Counted from the first letter of the stretch, positions 35,203-44,339 are shown. The stretch is 64,000 nucleotides of DNA from Pedobacter africanus (GCF_900176535.1 NZ_FWXT01000001.1:1798001-1862000), one strand, 5' to 3'. Notes: generated by a model not told the origin, from the letters alone. Made by a program: numbers and translations.

Positions 35203-37074
35203 TTATTTATCAAATTTTTTATCAAGTTCGGCCAGGCCAATGGTTTGGATCACTGGCTTACCGCTAATACTAAAGTTAGGGGTTTTACAGGCAAAAAGCT
35301 GTTCAATCAGGGTGTTCATTTCTTCCTGCCCCAACACTGTGCCATTTTTGATGGCGCTGTTCCTGGCCATACTTCTGGCCAGCGCATCCCTTTTGTCCAG
35401 CTTCAGCTCCTGCTGAGAGTTTTTAAAGCCTTCTATCAGGTGCTCAAAAAGCTGTGTTTCGTTGATGTTACTGCCTCCCAGGTCTACCGGGATCCCTTCA
35501 ATCACTAACGTATTTTTACCGAATTCTCTTACTTCAAAGCCCAAACTTTTTATATCGTCCAGTAAGCTTTTGGCCAGCTCATAGTCGTTCGGGCTCAAAG
35601 TAACTGTTTGCGGAAACAGGCTTTGCTGGGAAGCCCCTTTTCTGTCTTCCAGGTGCAGGGTAAAACGTTCGTAAAGTATCCTTTCGTGCGCCGCCTGCTG
35701 GTCAATAAGCATTAAACCCGATTTGATCTGCGAAATGATGTAGCGGTTGTGCAGCTGCATCAGCTGTTTTTGCACCGGGCTAAACTGGTGCTCAGGCTCC
35801 TGTCCGGGCAAATCAAGGGCAGACTGTTCTGCCGGGCTATGGTTTGCAATCTCATACAGGCTACCCCAGTTCTTTGTACTGGGCTGTATGTTCCCCCGGC
35901 CCCCGCTGTAGGTTTTAGGGAAACTGGCATAGGCCGACTCCCGGGCAACAGCGGGTTTGTCTTCTGCAAAAGGGTTAAAATCCGGATTAAAGCTGATGCT
36001 TGGCGGTATGATTTCTTCCGGTGCTTTATGGGTAATCATACTGCTAAAGCCGGTCTCCTGGTCAAAGTCTATGGTCGGACTGATGTTGAACCTACCCAGC
36101 GACCTTTTTACAGCTGAATGCAGGATCGCATAGATGGATTTCTCGTCCAGGTACTTGATCTCTGTTTTTGTGGGGTGCACATTCACATCAATATTTGCCG
36201 GATCTATGTCTATGAACAGTACATACAAAGGAAAATGGTCATCTGCCAACAACTCTTCATAAGCCTTGTTCACCGCGTGGTTTAAATAAGCATCTTTAAT
36301 GAAACGGTTGTTGACAAAAAAGAACTGCTCGCCCCTTGTTTTTTTTGCGTACTCAGGCTTTCCGATATAGCCCTTTAAATTGATGATGCTGGTTTCCTCT
36401 TCTACCGGGATAAGCCTTTCGTTATAATTGTTGCCAAATAAATGCACAATGCGTTGCTTTAACACCGAGGACGGCAGGCGATAGATTTCCACGCCATCGT
36501 GGTGCAGGCTGAAAGCAATAGCCGGATGGGCAAGCGCTACACGCTGAAACTCATCAATGATGTGCCGCATTTCAGCGGGATTGCTTTTCAAAAAGTTACG
36601 CCTTGCAGGGGTATTGTAAAAAAGGTTTTTGACACTGATACTGGTTCCTTCAGCAGTTGCTGCAGGTTCCTGGTTCAGCACCGCAGAGCCCTCAATCTGA
36701 ATAATGGTACCCAGTTCCTCATCATGCTTCCGGGTTTTCATCTCTACCTGAGCAATTGCGGCAATAGAAGCCATTGCCTCACCTCTGAAGCCCATAGTAC
36801 GGATGGCAAAAAGGTCTTCTGCTTTGCGCACTTTAGATGTTGCATGGCGCTCAAAGCACATCCGCGCATCGGTAACACTCATACCGGAGCCATTATCGAT
36901 CACCTGGATCAGCGCTTTCCCCGCATCCTTAACAATCAATTGTATTTTATTTGCCCCCGCATCTATGGCATTCTCTAATAGTTCTTTTACTGCCGATGCC
37001 GGCCGTTGCACCACCTCGCCTGCTGCAATCTGGTTGGCAATGCTGTCGGGTAAAAGCTGTATAATATCTGACAT
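35203..37074 (-). CDS. mutL: DNA mismatch repair protein MutL
   Basis: 623 residues. The GHKL ATPase half has IIQLLPDSIANQIAAGEVVQRP, ELLENAIDAGA, VIDNGSGM, ATSKVRKAEDL and TMGFRGEA, and the transducer domain has VNNRFIKDAYLNHAV and DVNVHPTKTEIKY. The C-terminal dimerisation domain (about 430-620) contains LIDQQAAHERILYERF and ACKTPNFSISGKPV. Length is typical. It is the first gene of the mutL - rhomboid - rhomboid - EEP - cysS run. Confidence 0.98.
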   Translation of the reverse strand: MSDIIQLLPDSIANQIAAGEVVQRPASAVKELLENAIDAGANKIQLIVKDAGKALIQVIDNGSGMSVTDARMCFERHATSKVRKAEDLFAIRTMGFRGEAMASIAAIAQVEMKTRKHDEELGTIIQIEGSAVLNQEPAATAEGTSISVKNLFYNTPARRNFLKSNPAEMRHIIDEFQRVALAHPAIAFSLHHDGVEIYRLPSSVLKQRIVHLFGNNYNERLIPVEEETSIINLKGYIGKPEYAKKTRGEQFFFVNNRFIKDAYLNHAVNKAYEELLADDHFPLYVLFIDIDPANIDVNVHPTKTEIKYLDEKSIYAILHSAVKRSLGRFNISPTIDFDQETGFSSMITHKAPEEIIPPSISFNPDFNPFAEDKPAVARESAYASFPKTYSGGRGNIQPSTKNWGSLYEIANHSPAEQSALDLPGQEPEHQFSPVQKQLMQLHNRYIISQIKSGLMLIDQQAAHERILYERFTLHLEDRKGASQQSLFPQTVTLSPNDYELAKSLLDDIKSLGFEVREFGKNTLVIEGIPVDLGGSNINETQLFEHLIEGFKNSQQELKLDKRDALARSMARNSAIKNGTVLGQEEMNTLIEQLFACKTPNFSISGKPVIQTIGLAELDKKFDK

Positions 37075-37172
37075 TTATCAATCTTCGGTAAAGTTGCTAA
37101 TTTAGGGAAAATATGCCTCATCAGGGATTTCATTCCCGAATAATTTGTCATCATTTTCCTATCTTTAGCCTT

Positions 37173-38996
37173 ATGAAACCTTTTCTTATCACATCCATTA
37201 AGATTGTCGCCTGCTTTTTCGCCCTGTTTACCTTCAGTGCCTGCGCACAGGTACACCAGCAAAATGAGCAGCAGCTGGCCATATTGAACAGCATCAGCAG
37301 CAATACGGTACTGTTAAATAACCAGAACAATATTGTCCCGCTGATGAAGCTGGACAAAAAGAACATTGCATCGGTTTCACTGGGCTTCAGCTACCAGCAG
37401 GTTTTTGACAGCCTGCTGAACAAATATGCAAAAGTAAGCTCCTATTCTTCCGCACAGTACCAGGCTGATGCAAACCTGAACAACCTGGAAGATGACCTTA
37501 AATATTTCAATACCGTTATCATAGCCCTCCCGTCATCGGAGGTGCAGAACCCGAGAAATGCCGGTTTCATTGCCAGTCTTTCCAAAAGCAAACAGGTAAT
37601 CATCGCCCTGTTCGGAGAAGTTACTGCCCTTCAGGCTTTTGACGCGCTGAACAGCCCCATTATCTGGACAGATCAGAACACGGTTAACGCAGCTGCAGTG
37701 GTTCCACAGGCCATTTTCGGCGGCATTGCGCTGAACAAAAAACTGGCAGCCAATGTATCCGGTAAGTATACTGCAGGCTCCGGCTTCATCACTACCAAAA
37801 CAAGGCTTAAATATACCGTTCCGGAAGATGCGGGTGTGAACAGCAACAATCTCACAGCCATTGACGATATTGCTGCCGAAACCATCAGGGCCCAGGCCGC
37901 GCCAGGCATGGTAGTACTGGTAGCTAAAGATGGGAAAGTGATTTTCAACAAAGCCTACGGCCATCATACGTACAATACCGCCGAATACCCGGACAAGGTC
38001 ACCGATATTTTTGACCTGGCCTCTTTAACCAAAACCACAGCCACAACGCCAACAGTAATGCGTTTATTTGAGGAGCAAAAACTAAAACTGGACACCAATG
38101 TGGGCGCTTATATCCCAAGGGCCAGGACAACCCCAATGAACAATGTCAATGTGCGTGAAGTCATGCTGCACCAGGCGGGCTTTATTCCTTATATCCCTTT
38201 TCACAATTCCATACAAACCAGCGATTACAGCAGGGATTCGAGTGCTGCCTATCCAACAAAGGTGGCCGACAACTACTTTGTCAGAAAAAACTACTTTAAG
38301 GATGTGATGTGGCCAAAGATGATCAACTCGCCCATCAAAACCAGGGGCAGCTATGTGTACAGCGACATCAGTATGTATGTGATGAAAGAGATCTCGGAAC
38401 GGTTGAGCGGTATTCCCCTGGATCAGTATGTTCAGGATAATTTCTACAAGCCTTTGGGCATGCAGACTGCAGGCTTTTTACCGAGAAACCGCTTTGAGCG
38501 GAACCAGATCGTCCCAACCGAACAGGATACTTATTTCAGAAAGACCCTGCTGCAGGGCTATGTGCACGACCAGGGAGCTGCCCTTGCAGGTGGTGTATCC
38601 GGTCATGCCGGCCTGTTTGCCAGCGCCAATGATGTGGCCATCATTTACCAGATGCTGCTCAACAAAGGCAATTATGGCGGCGAACAGTACTTTAAACCTC
38701 AAACAGTGGATATGTTTACAGCTAAGCAGTCGGATGTAAGCCGCCGTGGCCTGGGTTTTGACAGGTGGGACCCAGACCTAAGCAAAAAATATCCTTCAGA
38801 ACTGGCTTCAGCACAGACCTACGGACATACGGGCTATACCGGCACCTGCATATGGGTAGACCCCTCACGCGGACTGGTTTACGTTTTTCTTTCCAACCGT
38901 GTAAACCCTGCCGTTAGTGATAAACTCATCAACATGAGGATCAGGGGCCGCATACAGGATGTCATCAATAAAGCAATAGATAAAGGATTAAATTAG
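37173..38996 (+). CDS. Serine hydrolase (class C beta-lactamase fold) with a leftover GH3 C-terminal-like domain
   Basis: 607 residues starting at 37173 (MKPFLITSIKIV), with a lipoprotein-like signal ending FSACAQ. Residues about 30-185 (NTVLLNNQNNIVPLMKLDKKNIASVSLG...) match the C-terminal alpha/beta domain of GH3 enzymes. Residues about 215-600 form a class C beta-lactamase/PBP4* domain with the SxxK motif Ser284-Lys287 in ASLTKTTA, the YSD motif in SYVYSDISMYV and HTG in YGHTGYTGT. Many Bacteroidota encode a GH3 beta-N-acetylglucosaminidase fused to this serine hydrolase; here the GH3 catalytic barrel is missing. Peptidoglycan-related hydrolysis is likely but unproven. Confidence 0.88.
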   Translation: MKPFLITSIKIVACFFALFTFSACAQVHQQNEQQLAILNSISSNTVLLNNQNNIVPLMKLDKKNIASVSLGFSYQQVFDSLLNKYAKVSSYSSAQYQADANLNNLEDDLKYFNTVIIALPSSEVQNPRNAGFIASLSKSKQVIIALFGEVTALQAFDALNSPIIWTDQNTVNAAAVVPQAIFGGIALNKKLAANVSGKYTAGSGFITTKTRLKYTVPEDAGVNSNNLTAIDDIAAETIRAQAAPGMVVLVAKDGKVIFNKAYGHHTYNTAEYPDKVTDIFDLASLTKTTATTPTVMRLFEEQKLKLDTNVGAYIPRARTTPMNNVNVREVMLHQAGFIPYIPFHNSIQTSDYSRDSSAAYPTKVADNYFVRKNYFKDVMWPKMINSPIKTRGSYVYSDISMYVMKEISERLSGIPLDQYVQDNFYKPLGMQTAGFLPRNRFERNQIVPTEQDTYFRKTLLQGYVHDQGAALAGGVSGHAGLFASANDVAIIYQMLLNKGNYGGEQYFKPQTVDMFTAKQSDVSRRGLGFDRWDPDLSKKYPSELASAQTYGHTGYTGTCIWVDPSRGLVYVFLSNRVNPAVSDKLINMRIRGRIQDVINKAIDKGLN

Positions 38997-39015
38997 GGCT
39001 ATTTTTTTAGCCCTA
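38994..39015. terminator. Bidirectional hairpin containing both convergent stop codons
   Basis: TAGGGCTA (38994-39001) and TAGCCCTA (39008-39015) form an 8-bp stem around a T6 loop. The left arm contains the stop codon of the serine hydrolase (TAG, 38994-38996) and that of the convergent oxygenase (38999-39001). It could stop transcription from both sides. Confidence 0.55.
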
Positions 39016-39961
39016 TTTCCCTTAACCTTTCATCCAGGTACTCACCTGCAGTCATATCTGTATAGGCTTTTGGATGTTCGGCATCAATACAGGATTCCAG
39101 ACAGGTTAGGTCCATATCACTTCTGGGGTGCAGGAAGAAAGGCACTGAAAAACGTGACGTTTTCATCAGCTCACGCGGTGGGTTTACCACACGGTGGGTT
39201 GTCGATTTCAGTTTATTGTTGGTTAAGCGCTGCAGCATATCGCCTACGTTAACTACAATATCGGTATGGTGTGCTTTAATGGGCAGCCATTCGTTGCTGC
39301 GGGTAAGCACTTCCAGTCCATCCGCACTGGCACCAATCAGCAAAGTGATCAGATTGATATCTTCATGTGCTCCTGCCCTTACCGCATCGTCTGGTAAAGC
39401 ATCCGGGTTTTCAATAGGAAAATAATGTATTCCCCTTAAAATGGAATTTCCATTATGTACCTGCTTATCGAAATAAGCTACAGGAAGATTTAAATAGGTA
39501 GCTATGGCCCGCAGCAGGTGCTTCCCATTGTTTTCCAGCCTTACATAAATCTCTCGGGTTACCTCATTAAACTCCGGGATTTCGGCAAGATATTCATTGT
39601 CAGGGTACTGTTCTTTTATAGGATCGCCATCCGTCACCTCCTGGCCTATCTGCCAGAACTCCTTCAGGTCGGCCGTTTTGGCTCCTTTTGCCGTTTCTTT
39701 ACCCGGGCTCGTATAACCGCGCTGACCGGCAAGCTCCGCTTTTTCATATTGCTGTTTCTGTTCAGGTGTTAGCCTGAACGCAGCCTGTATATTCTGGTAC
39801 AACTTATCAATCAGTTGCTGGCTTACGCCATGATTGGTAATGGTCACAAAGCCCGAATCATGGAATGCCCTGCCCAGTTCATCAGAAAATTTTTTACGTT
39901 GTTCATCATTTCCGTTAATGTATGAACCCAGATCTAAACATGGAATATAAGGTGTTGACAT
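38999..39961 (-). CDS. Isopenicillin N synthase-like 2OG-Fe(II) dioxygenase
   Basis: 320 residues. The N-terminal DIOX_N domain has FHDSGFVTITNHGVSQQLIDKLY. The 2OG-Fe(II) core (about 165-290) has the iron ligands His and Asp in GAHEDINLITLL and the distal His in STTHRVVNPPRELMKTSRFSVPFFLHP, which includes the RxS co-substrate motif. Such enzymes oxidise small molecules using 2-oxoglutarate. The substrate is unknown, and there is no antibiotic-synthesis gene nearby. It is a single minus-strand gene convergent with the serine hydrolase. Confidence 0.93.
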   Translation of the reverse strand: MSTPYIPCLDLGSYINGNDEQRKKFSDELGRAFHDSGFVTITNHGVSQQLIDKLYQNIQAAFRLTPEQKQQYEKAELAGQRGYTSPGKETAKGAKTADLKEFWQIGQEVTDGDPIKEQYPDNEYLAEIPEFNEVTREIYVRLENNGKHLLRAIATYLNLPVAYFDKQVHNGNSILRGIHYFPIENPDALPDDAVRAGAHEDINLITLLIGASADGLEVLTRSNEWLPIKAHHTDIVVNVGDMLQRLTNNKLKSTTHRVVNPPRELMKTSRFSVPFFLHPRSDMDLTCLESCIDAEHPKAYTDMTAGEYLDERLREIGLKK

Positions 39962-40091
39962 CGCTTTCTTTTTATAGGTAATATCAAGCTAATGTAAGAA
40001 AAATCGGAATAAACATGAATGGAAAAACTAAAAGCGCTGATGTTGCGTAACTTTAACAGAGAGATGGTTCTCTGACACAGAATTTTAGGTT

Positions 40092-40691
40092 ATGAAGTAT
40101 TTATCAGTTATAGTTTTGATCCTTTTATCAGTGAACGCTGCAGATGCACAATCGAAAAAACTGCAAAAAGCAACTTTTGGTATGGGCTGCTTCTGGTGTT
40201 CCGAGGCATTGTTCCAGCGGTTAAACGGGGTCACTGCTGTTCGCTCTGGCTATGAGGGCGGCAATGTTTCCAATCCTTCCTACGAAGATGTATGTACCGG
40301 AACTACCGGCCATGCGGAGGTGATAGAGGTTACTTACGACCCTGCAAAAATCAAATATGAGGAACTGCTGGAGGTTTTCTGGAAAAGCCATGATCCTACT
40401 ACATTAAACAGGCAGGGAGCAGATGTAGGCACACAATACCGCTCTGTCATCTTTTACCATAACGAAGAACAGAAACAGCTGGCCGAAAAGTATAAAAAGG
40501 AGCTAAACGATACCAGGGCCTTCGATAAACCGGTGGTTACGGCCATCAGCAAAGCGGCCCCTTTTTACCTGGCAGAAAATTATCACCAGGATTATTTTAA
40601 CAAAAACGGCAGCGCACCTTATTGCCGCATGGTAATCCTGCCGAAGATGGAGAAGCTGGAAAAGCTTTTTAAGGCCAGGCTTAAGCATTAA
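40092..40691 (+). CDS. msrA: Peptide-methionine (S)-S-oxide reductase, exported form
   Basis: 199 residues with a signal peptide (1-19, ending ADAQ), so it repairs oxidised methionine in envelope proteins. The catalytic Cys33 and Cys36 lie in GMGCFWCSEALFQ, followed by GVTAVRSGYEGG, VCTGTTGHAEVIEVTYDP and GTQYRSVIFY. No MsrB domain is fused. TAACTTTA (40045-40052), near the -7 consensus, lies about 40 bases upstream. NlpE- and esterase-coding genes follow on the same strand. Confidence 0.96.
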   Translation: MKYLSVIVLILLSVNAADAQSKKLQKATFGMGCFWCSEALFQRLNGVTAVRSGYEGGNVSNPSYEDVCTGTTGHAEVIEVTYDPAKIKYEELLEVFWKSHDPTTLNRQGADVGTQYRSVIFYHNEEQKQLAEKYKKELNDTRAFDKPVVTAISKAAPFYLAENYHQDYFNKNGSAPYCRMVILPKMEKLEKLFKARLKH

Positions 40692-40779
40692 TCCGGAGCC
40701 GCAAAGATTTTCCCTGCCGCAGATATGATAATTTGAATTTATCCGTTGTTAGTTATTAACAAAATATCCGATTAAGGAA

Positions 40780-41250
40780 ATGAAAAAACTATTGCTTGCG
40801 CTGTCGCTGGCCCCGATACTGATCTGGAGCTGTAACCATGAGACAAAATCTACTGCTGCTGCAGACACCAGCTCAATATCCGGCACGGTTGACACCACTA
40901 AAACAGACCATAATGCAACAGCCGATCCGCACAATGCACAAAACTCGCTGGACTGGAACGGTACCTATAAAGGTGTTACACCCTGCGCCGATTGTGAAGG
41001 GATAGAGACCGAGGTTACCTTAAACCCCGACCTGAGCTTTCTGATCAAAACAAAATACAAAGGAAAAAGCGATAAGGTTTATGAAGAGAAAGGCAAATTT
41101 AAATGGGATGCAACAGGCAGTAAAGTTACATTGGAAACCGTTGATCATCACCGATTGTTTTTTGTAGGGGAAAATACGCTTACCCAGCTGGATATGGATG
41201 GCAATAAGGTAACCGGCGCACTTGCAGACAGCTATGTGCTAAAAAAATAA
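40780..41250 (+). CDS. NlpE-like copper-resistance/envelope-sensing lipoprotein
   Basis: 156 residues with a lipoprotein signal (lipobox IWSC, Cys18). A threonine/alanine-rich linker (about 20-52) leads to the NlpE N-terminal barrel (about 55-155), recognised by WNGTYKGVTPCADCEGIETEVTLN, where the CADC pair matches the CxxC of NlpE, and GSKVTLETVDHHRLFFVGENTLTQLDMDGN. In E. coli NlpE signals surface contact and copper or lipoprotein stress; the Bacteroidota role is not known. The position after msrA suggests an envelope-stress role. Confidence 0.9.
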   Translation: MKKLLLALSLAPILIWSCNHETKSTAAADTSSISGTVDTTKTDHNATADPHNAQNSLDWNGTYKGVTPCADCEGIETEVTLNPDLSFLIKTKYKGKSDKVYEEKGKFKWDATGSKVTLETVDHHRLFFVGENTLTQLDMDGNKVTGALADSYVLKK

Positions 41251-41303
41251 TTTACCGGGCTTCTGTTTAATAATGTCACTATATTCGTATAAAAACTTAT
41301 ACC

Positions 41304-42173
41304 GTGAATTACAGAACGCTGCTTTTAACCTGTCTTTTGCTTGCCTGCGGACTGTATGGCTCTGCCCAGGTTAAAGAAACCTTTGCATACAGCACAAAAG
41401 ATACCCTTTCCCTAAAACTCGACATTTACAGCAATCAGGACCTGCAGGTAAAAAAGCCCTGCATTATTTTTGCTTTTGGGGGCGGCTTTATCCGGGGCAC
41501 ACGGGACGACAAATATTACCTGGACTATTTTAAAAAACTGGTTGAGCACAACTACAAAGTGATCTCTATTGATTACCGGCTTGGGCTGAAGGGTGAAAAA
41601 TGGCCAACGGTATTCAATACCAGTGTACTTAAAAATGCCATTGCCTATGCAGTAGAAGATATGTACGATGCCACGAACTACCTGATTACCCATGCAGACA
41701 AGCTGGGCATTGATACCTCAATGGTGATCCTTTCCGGATCGAGCGCCGGAGCAGTCACCAGTTTACAGGCCGATTGGGAGAAAAGGAACAACACTGCCAT
41801 CAGTCAGAAATTGCCGCAAAGTTTTCAATACAAGGGCATAATTGCCTTTGCGGGCGCCATTTTAAGTTACACCGGCAAACCCGGCTACAAAATACCGCCT
41901 GCACCTACCATGATGTTCCACGGTACTGACGATAAGATTGTGGTTTACAACAAAGTTAAGCTGTTTAACCGCGGTATGTTTGGTTCCAGGTACCTGGCCA
42001 GCCTTTTTAAAAAACAGAGCTATCCTTATTATTTCCAGTCTGTACGCAACATAGGGCATGACATTGCCGGTACGCCCATGCACAATAACCTGGATGACAT
42101 TCTGTGGTTCATCCGGACTTATATAGAACAGAAGAAGCCCTACCAGATGGAAGTAGATTTTAAAGCACTTTAA
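41304..42173 (+). CDS. Alpha/beta-hydrolase fold esterase, exported
   Basis: 289 residues from a GTG start, with a signal peptide (1-21, ending GSAQ). The oxyanion segment IIFAFGGGFIRGTRDD, the nucleophile elbow ILSGSSAGAVTSLQADWE (GxSxG) and the late elements MMFHGTDDKIVVYNKV (Asp) and RNIGHDIAGTPMH (His) give a complete triad of the carboxylesterase/BD-FAE group. The natural ester is unknown. A terminator hairpin follows at 42225-42250. Confidence 0.9.
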   Translation: MNYRTLLLTCLLLACGLYGSAQVKETFAYSTKDTLSLKLDIYSNQDLQVKKPCIIFAFGGGFIRGTRDDKYYLDYFKKLVEHNYKVISIDYRLGLKGEKWPTVFNTSVLKNAIAYAVEDMYDATNYLITHADKLGIDTSMVILSGSSAGAVTSLQADWEKRNNTAISQKLPQSFQYKGIIAFAGAILSYTGKPGYKIPPAPTMMFHGTDDKIVVYNKVKLFNRGMFGSRYLASLFKKQSYPYYFQSVRNIGHDIAGTPMHNNLDDILWFIRTYIEQKKPYQMEVDFKAL

Positions 42174-42224
42174 AGGTGCGTGCAATAAAATCGAGAACCT
42201 TATTCCGTTTATTTTTGTTTTAGC

Positions 42225-42250
42225 AAAAGACTGCAATGCAGCAGTCTTTT
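42225..42250 (+). terminator. Terminator after the esterase gene
   Basis: AAAAGACTGC and GCAGTCTTTT form a perfect 10-bp stem with a 6-base loop, ending in T4. It lies only 10 bases before the start codon of the pterin dehydratase, so it would also sit in that gene's leader if transcription read through. Confidence 0.75.
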
Positions 42251-42260
42251 ATTTACCGTC

Positions 42261-42524
42261 ATGGAAAAGATCTTGCAGAAACAATGGGAAGAAAGAGATA
42301 AAAAATTGTACAAGGCCGTGATATTTAAAGATTTTCAGGAAGCATTTACCTTTATGATACGTGTAGCTTTCCTGGCCGAGAAACACAACCATCACCCCAA
42401 ATGGACCAATGAATGGAATAAAGTAGAAATCTGGCTGTCCACCCACGATGCCGGTAATGTGGTTACCGAAAAGGACAGGAACCTGGCCAAAGAAATCGAT
42501 AAATTGCTGGAGCCATCGGCTTAA
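42261..42524 (+). CDS. 4a-hydroxytetrahydrobiopterin dehydratase (pterin carbinolamine dehydratase)
   Basis: 87 residues covering the entire small domain of the family. The signature FMIRVAFLAEKHNHHPKWTNEWNKVEIWLSTHDAGNVVTEKD contains the catalytic HNHHP...W...STHD...T pattern. The enzyme regenerates tetrahydrobiopterin after aromatic amino acid hydroxylation, though some bacterial relatives serve molybdopterin synthesis. No phenylalanine hydroxylase lies in the window. Confidence 0.95.
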   Translation: MEKILQKQWEERDKKLYKAVIFKDFQEAFTFMIRVAFLAEKHNHHPKWTNEWNKVEIWLSTHDAGNVVTEKDRNLAKEIDKLLEPSA

Positions 42525-42772
42525 ACATCAATTTTATCCATTTTGCAATGCCGCATCCACGCACATCGCATTAAAATAACGCATTCCAGTCCTCGTACAA
42601 AGGCCTCCCTATTCAGATCGAACCAGCTAGGTCTTTTGAAAAATTATCCGGCTGAAAGCCTAAACACACATGCCGGGAAATAGATTTTATTGCGGCAGAG
42701 CTGAAATTCCTCAGGATATCTTTTGGATCGGAGTTTGGTAAGCAATAGGACTAAATAGGGTCAGGTAAATAC

Positions 42773-42872
42773 CAAATCAAGGTCTGACTGAGGTCTGCTT
42801 CGAAACTTATTGGGATAAAAGGTACCTTTTCCCAATAAAACCTTAAGCAACCTTGGACCAGCCCTTGATTTG
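42773..42872. repeat. 100-bp imperfect inverted repeat centred on GGTACC
   Basis: The outer arms CAAATCAAGGTCTG (42773-42786) and its complement (42859-42872) match at 13 of 14 positions. The inner arms TTATTGGGA (42807-42815) and TCCCAATAA (42830-42838) match perfectly around AAAAGGTACCTTTT. Outer and inner arms share one centre near 42823, and roughly 70 percent of positions between them still pair. There is no T-run and no target-site duplication that I can prove. It could be a miniature inverted-repeat element or a large RNA hairpin. Confidence 0.7.
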
Positions 42873-42983
42873 TCCAGTAGCTGATGCTTGTTAACCTGCA
42901 AGTTAAGTATTCTGGAGCCTCCGCTTCATTCATGCTTTACTCAATTATTTGATTGATCGGAGAGCTCCCGACATGAAGTCAAA

Positions 42984-43017
42984 AAAAAGGCCCTGAATGT
43001 AATACCAGGGCCTTTTT
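42984..43017. terminator. Strong terminator after the SGNH hydrolase gene
   Basis: AAAAAGGCCCTG and CAGGGCCTTTTT pair over 12 bp with a 10-base loop, with A-run and T-run on both sides, so it can work in both directions. It lies 18 bases after the stop codon of the minus-strand gene at 43035. Confidence 0.85.
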
Positions 43018-43034
43018 GATTTAAAAAATAAGAA

Positions 43035-44321
43035 TTAAGGAAACTTAACCCCTCTGAACTTAGTCACATCTACAACAGGAATGCTTGCACCATATTTATC
43101 GTTAATGGCTTTTATAAATGCATTGGCAGTTATGGCATAACCCAGCGGCGTTAAGTGGATGCCATCCAGTGAAAACAGGTTGCCCTGGATAAATGCCGCA
43201 CTAACCGGGATACCGTTTGCAGATTTGCCTCCGGCATACTCATTCAGCATGGCATAAGCATCCATCAGGGCCAGGCCCTTTGCATTGGCAATGGTTTTAA
43301 TACTGGTATTATAGGACGCGATATAGTCGTTCACTATGGCCACTTCGGCCTTATCCAATACATATTTGCTCTCAACCGGATTTAAAGGATGCAGGCCATA
43401 AGGAATACCCTGTCCGTTCGGCTTGCCCATTACATTTGCTGAACTTAAAGGCAGGGTAAACAGATCTTCAGCAGTTGCAACCCTGGCCGGGCCAGTACCA
43501 GGCTGAATGTAAATATCTTTTACCGAAGCCCCCGTCGGGGTAGCATTAATAGCCGCCAGTAAGGTTTTTAAAGTTACAGTATTGAAATAGGCCGTACTGG
43601 TTACTCCCGGAATGGTGGCCACTACACCCTTGGCACCATTTTTTGTCAATTCATTAATCACTGTACTATAAGCACCGGAAAAAGTACTTTTTGCAGTTGG
43701 CAATTCGCCGGTAGCACCTGCACTGGCATAACCCAGGATGTCATTGTTTCCCAGCCAGCAGCTAAAAAATGTCCATGGCTTTGCAGTAGCAAAGCCCAGA
43801 TAAGTGGCAGTACCTACGCTGGCATCTGGCAGCATCCGCTCAAAATAATTATTCAATGTTCCATACCCCGGAATGTTGGCATGGACCAGTTTAATACCCG
43901 GCACGCCAAAATTCTCAATATCGCCAGTATACTTGGTATATAAGACCTGGCTGCCCACCTGCCCGCGAACAGCCAGGTTTGAAGTTTCTGGAACTATAGT
44001 GGGCACTCCATTGGTTAAAGCCGTAAGTTTAAGGTAACCAGACCCGTTAAATTTATCTGCGGGGAACAATGGCGTACTGAAACTTCCGCCCCCAACAGCT
44101 TTCATCTGTGTACCGATCAGCTGTGGATAGGAGCTCTGCTGTACTTCCAGGTACAGGCCTCCGTCGGAAAACCCGGCAGTAAGAGAATTTCCCAGTGCAA
44201 TGTAACGGGTAAAATCGGCATTGCCCTTGGTTGGGGCAACGGTATCAATGCTGGGTTTGCAGGATGCCAGTCCGAGAATGGCCAGCGCCAGCGCGCTTTT
44301 ATAAAAGTATGTTGATTTCAT
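43035..44321 (-). CDS. SGNH/GDSL-family hydrolase lipoprotein
   Basis: 428 residues with a lipoprotein signal (LASCKPS, Cys21). Block I of the SGNH fold is RYIALGNSLTAGFSDGGLY with the nucleophile serine, block III is SCWLGNNDILGYA, and block V is SLDGIHLTPLGYAITANAFI with the catalytic Asp and His. It acts as an esterase or lipase on the outer side of the membrane. It lies 18 bases after a FadL-type channel gene, and the pair likely releases and imports fatty acids or similar hydrophobic compounds. Confidence 0.92.
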   Translation of the reverse strand: MKSTYFYKSALALAILGLASCKPSIDTVAPTKGNADFTRYIALGNSLTAGFSDGGLYLEVQQSSYPQLIGTQMKAVGGGSFSTPLFPADKFNGSGYLKLTALTNGVPTIVPETSNLAVRGQVGSQVLYTKYTGDIENFGVPGIKLVHANIPGYGTLNNYFERMLPDASVGTATYLGFATAKPWTFFSCWLGNNDILGYASAGATGELPTAKSTFSGAYSTVINELTKNGAKGVVATIPGVTSTAYFNTVTLKTLLAAINATPTGASVKDIYIQPGTGPARVATAEDLFTLPLSSANVMGKPNGQGIPYGLHPLNPVESKYVLDKAEVAIVNDYIASYNTSIKTIANAKGLALMDAYAMLNEYAGGKSANGIPVSAAFIQGNLFSLDGIHLTPLGYAITANAFIKAINDKYGASIPVVDVTKFRGVKFP

Positions 44322-44339
44322 GATGTTCGGGTTAGAAAA

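Larger units (their letters stand above)
42525..43034. other. Gene-free stretch with a 100-bp palindrome and a terminator
   Basis: A 510-base region after the pterin dehydratase. The first 240 bases show nothing I can name. A 100-bp imperfect palindrome (42773-42872) and a strong terminator (42984-43017) are listed separately. A 60-codon minus-strand frame (42751-42933) runs across the palindrome and is rejected as non-coding. Confidence 0.6.

Noticed and set aside
42751..42933. A 60-codon minus-strand open frame in the gene-free stretch
   Set aside because: It runs straight across the 100-bp palindrome, has no signal, domain or promoter, and its sequence is explained by the repeat.
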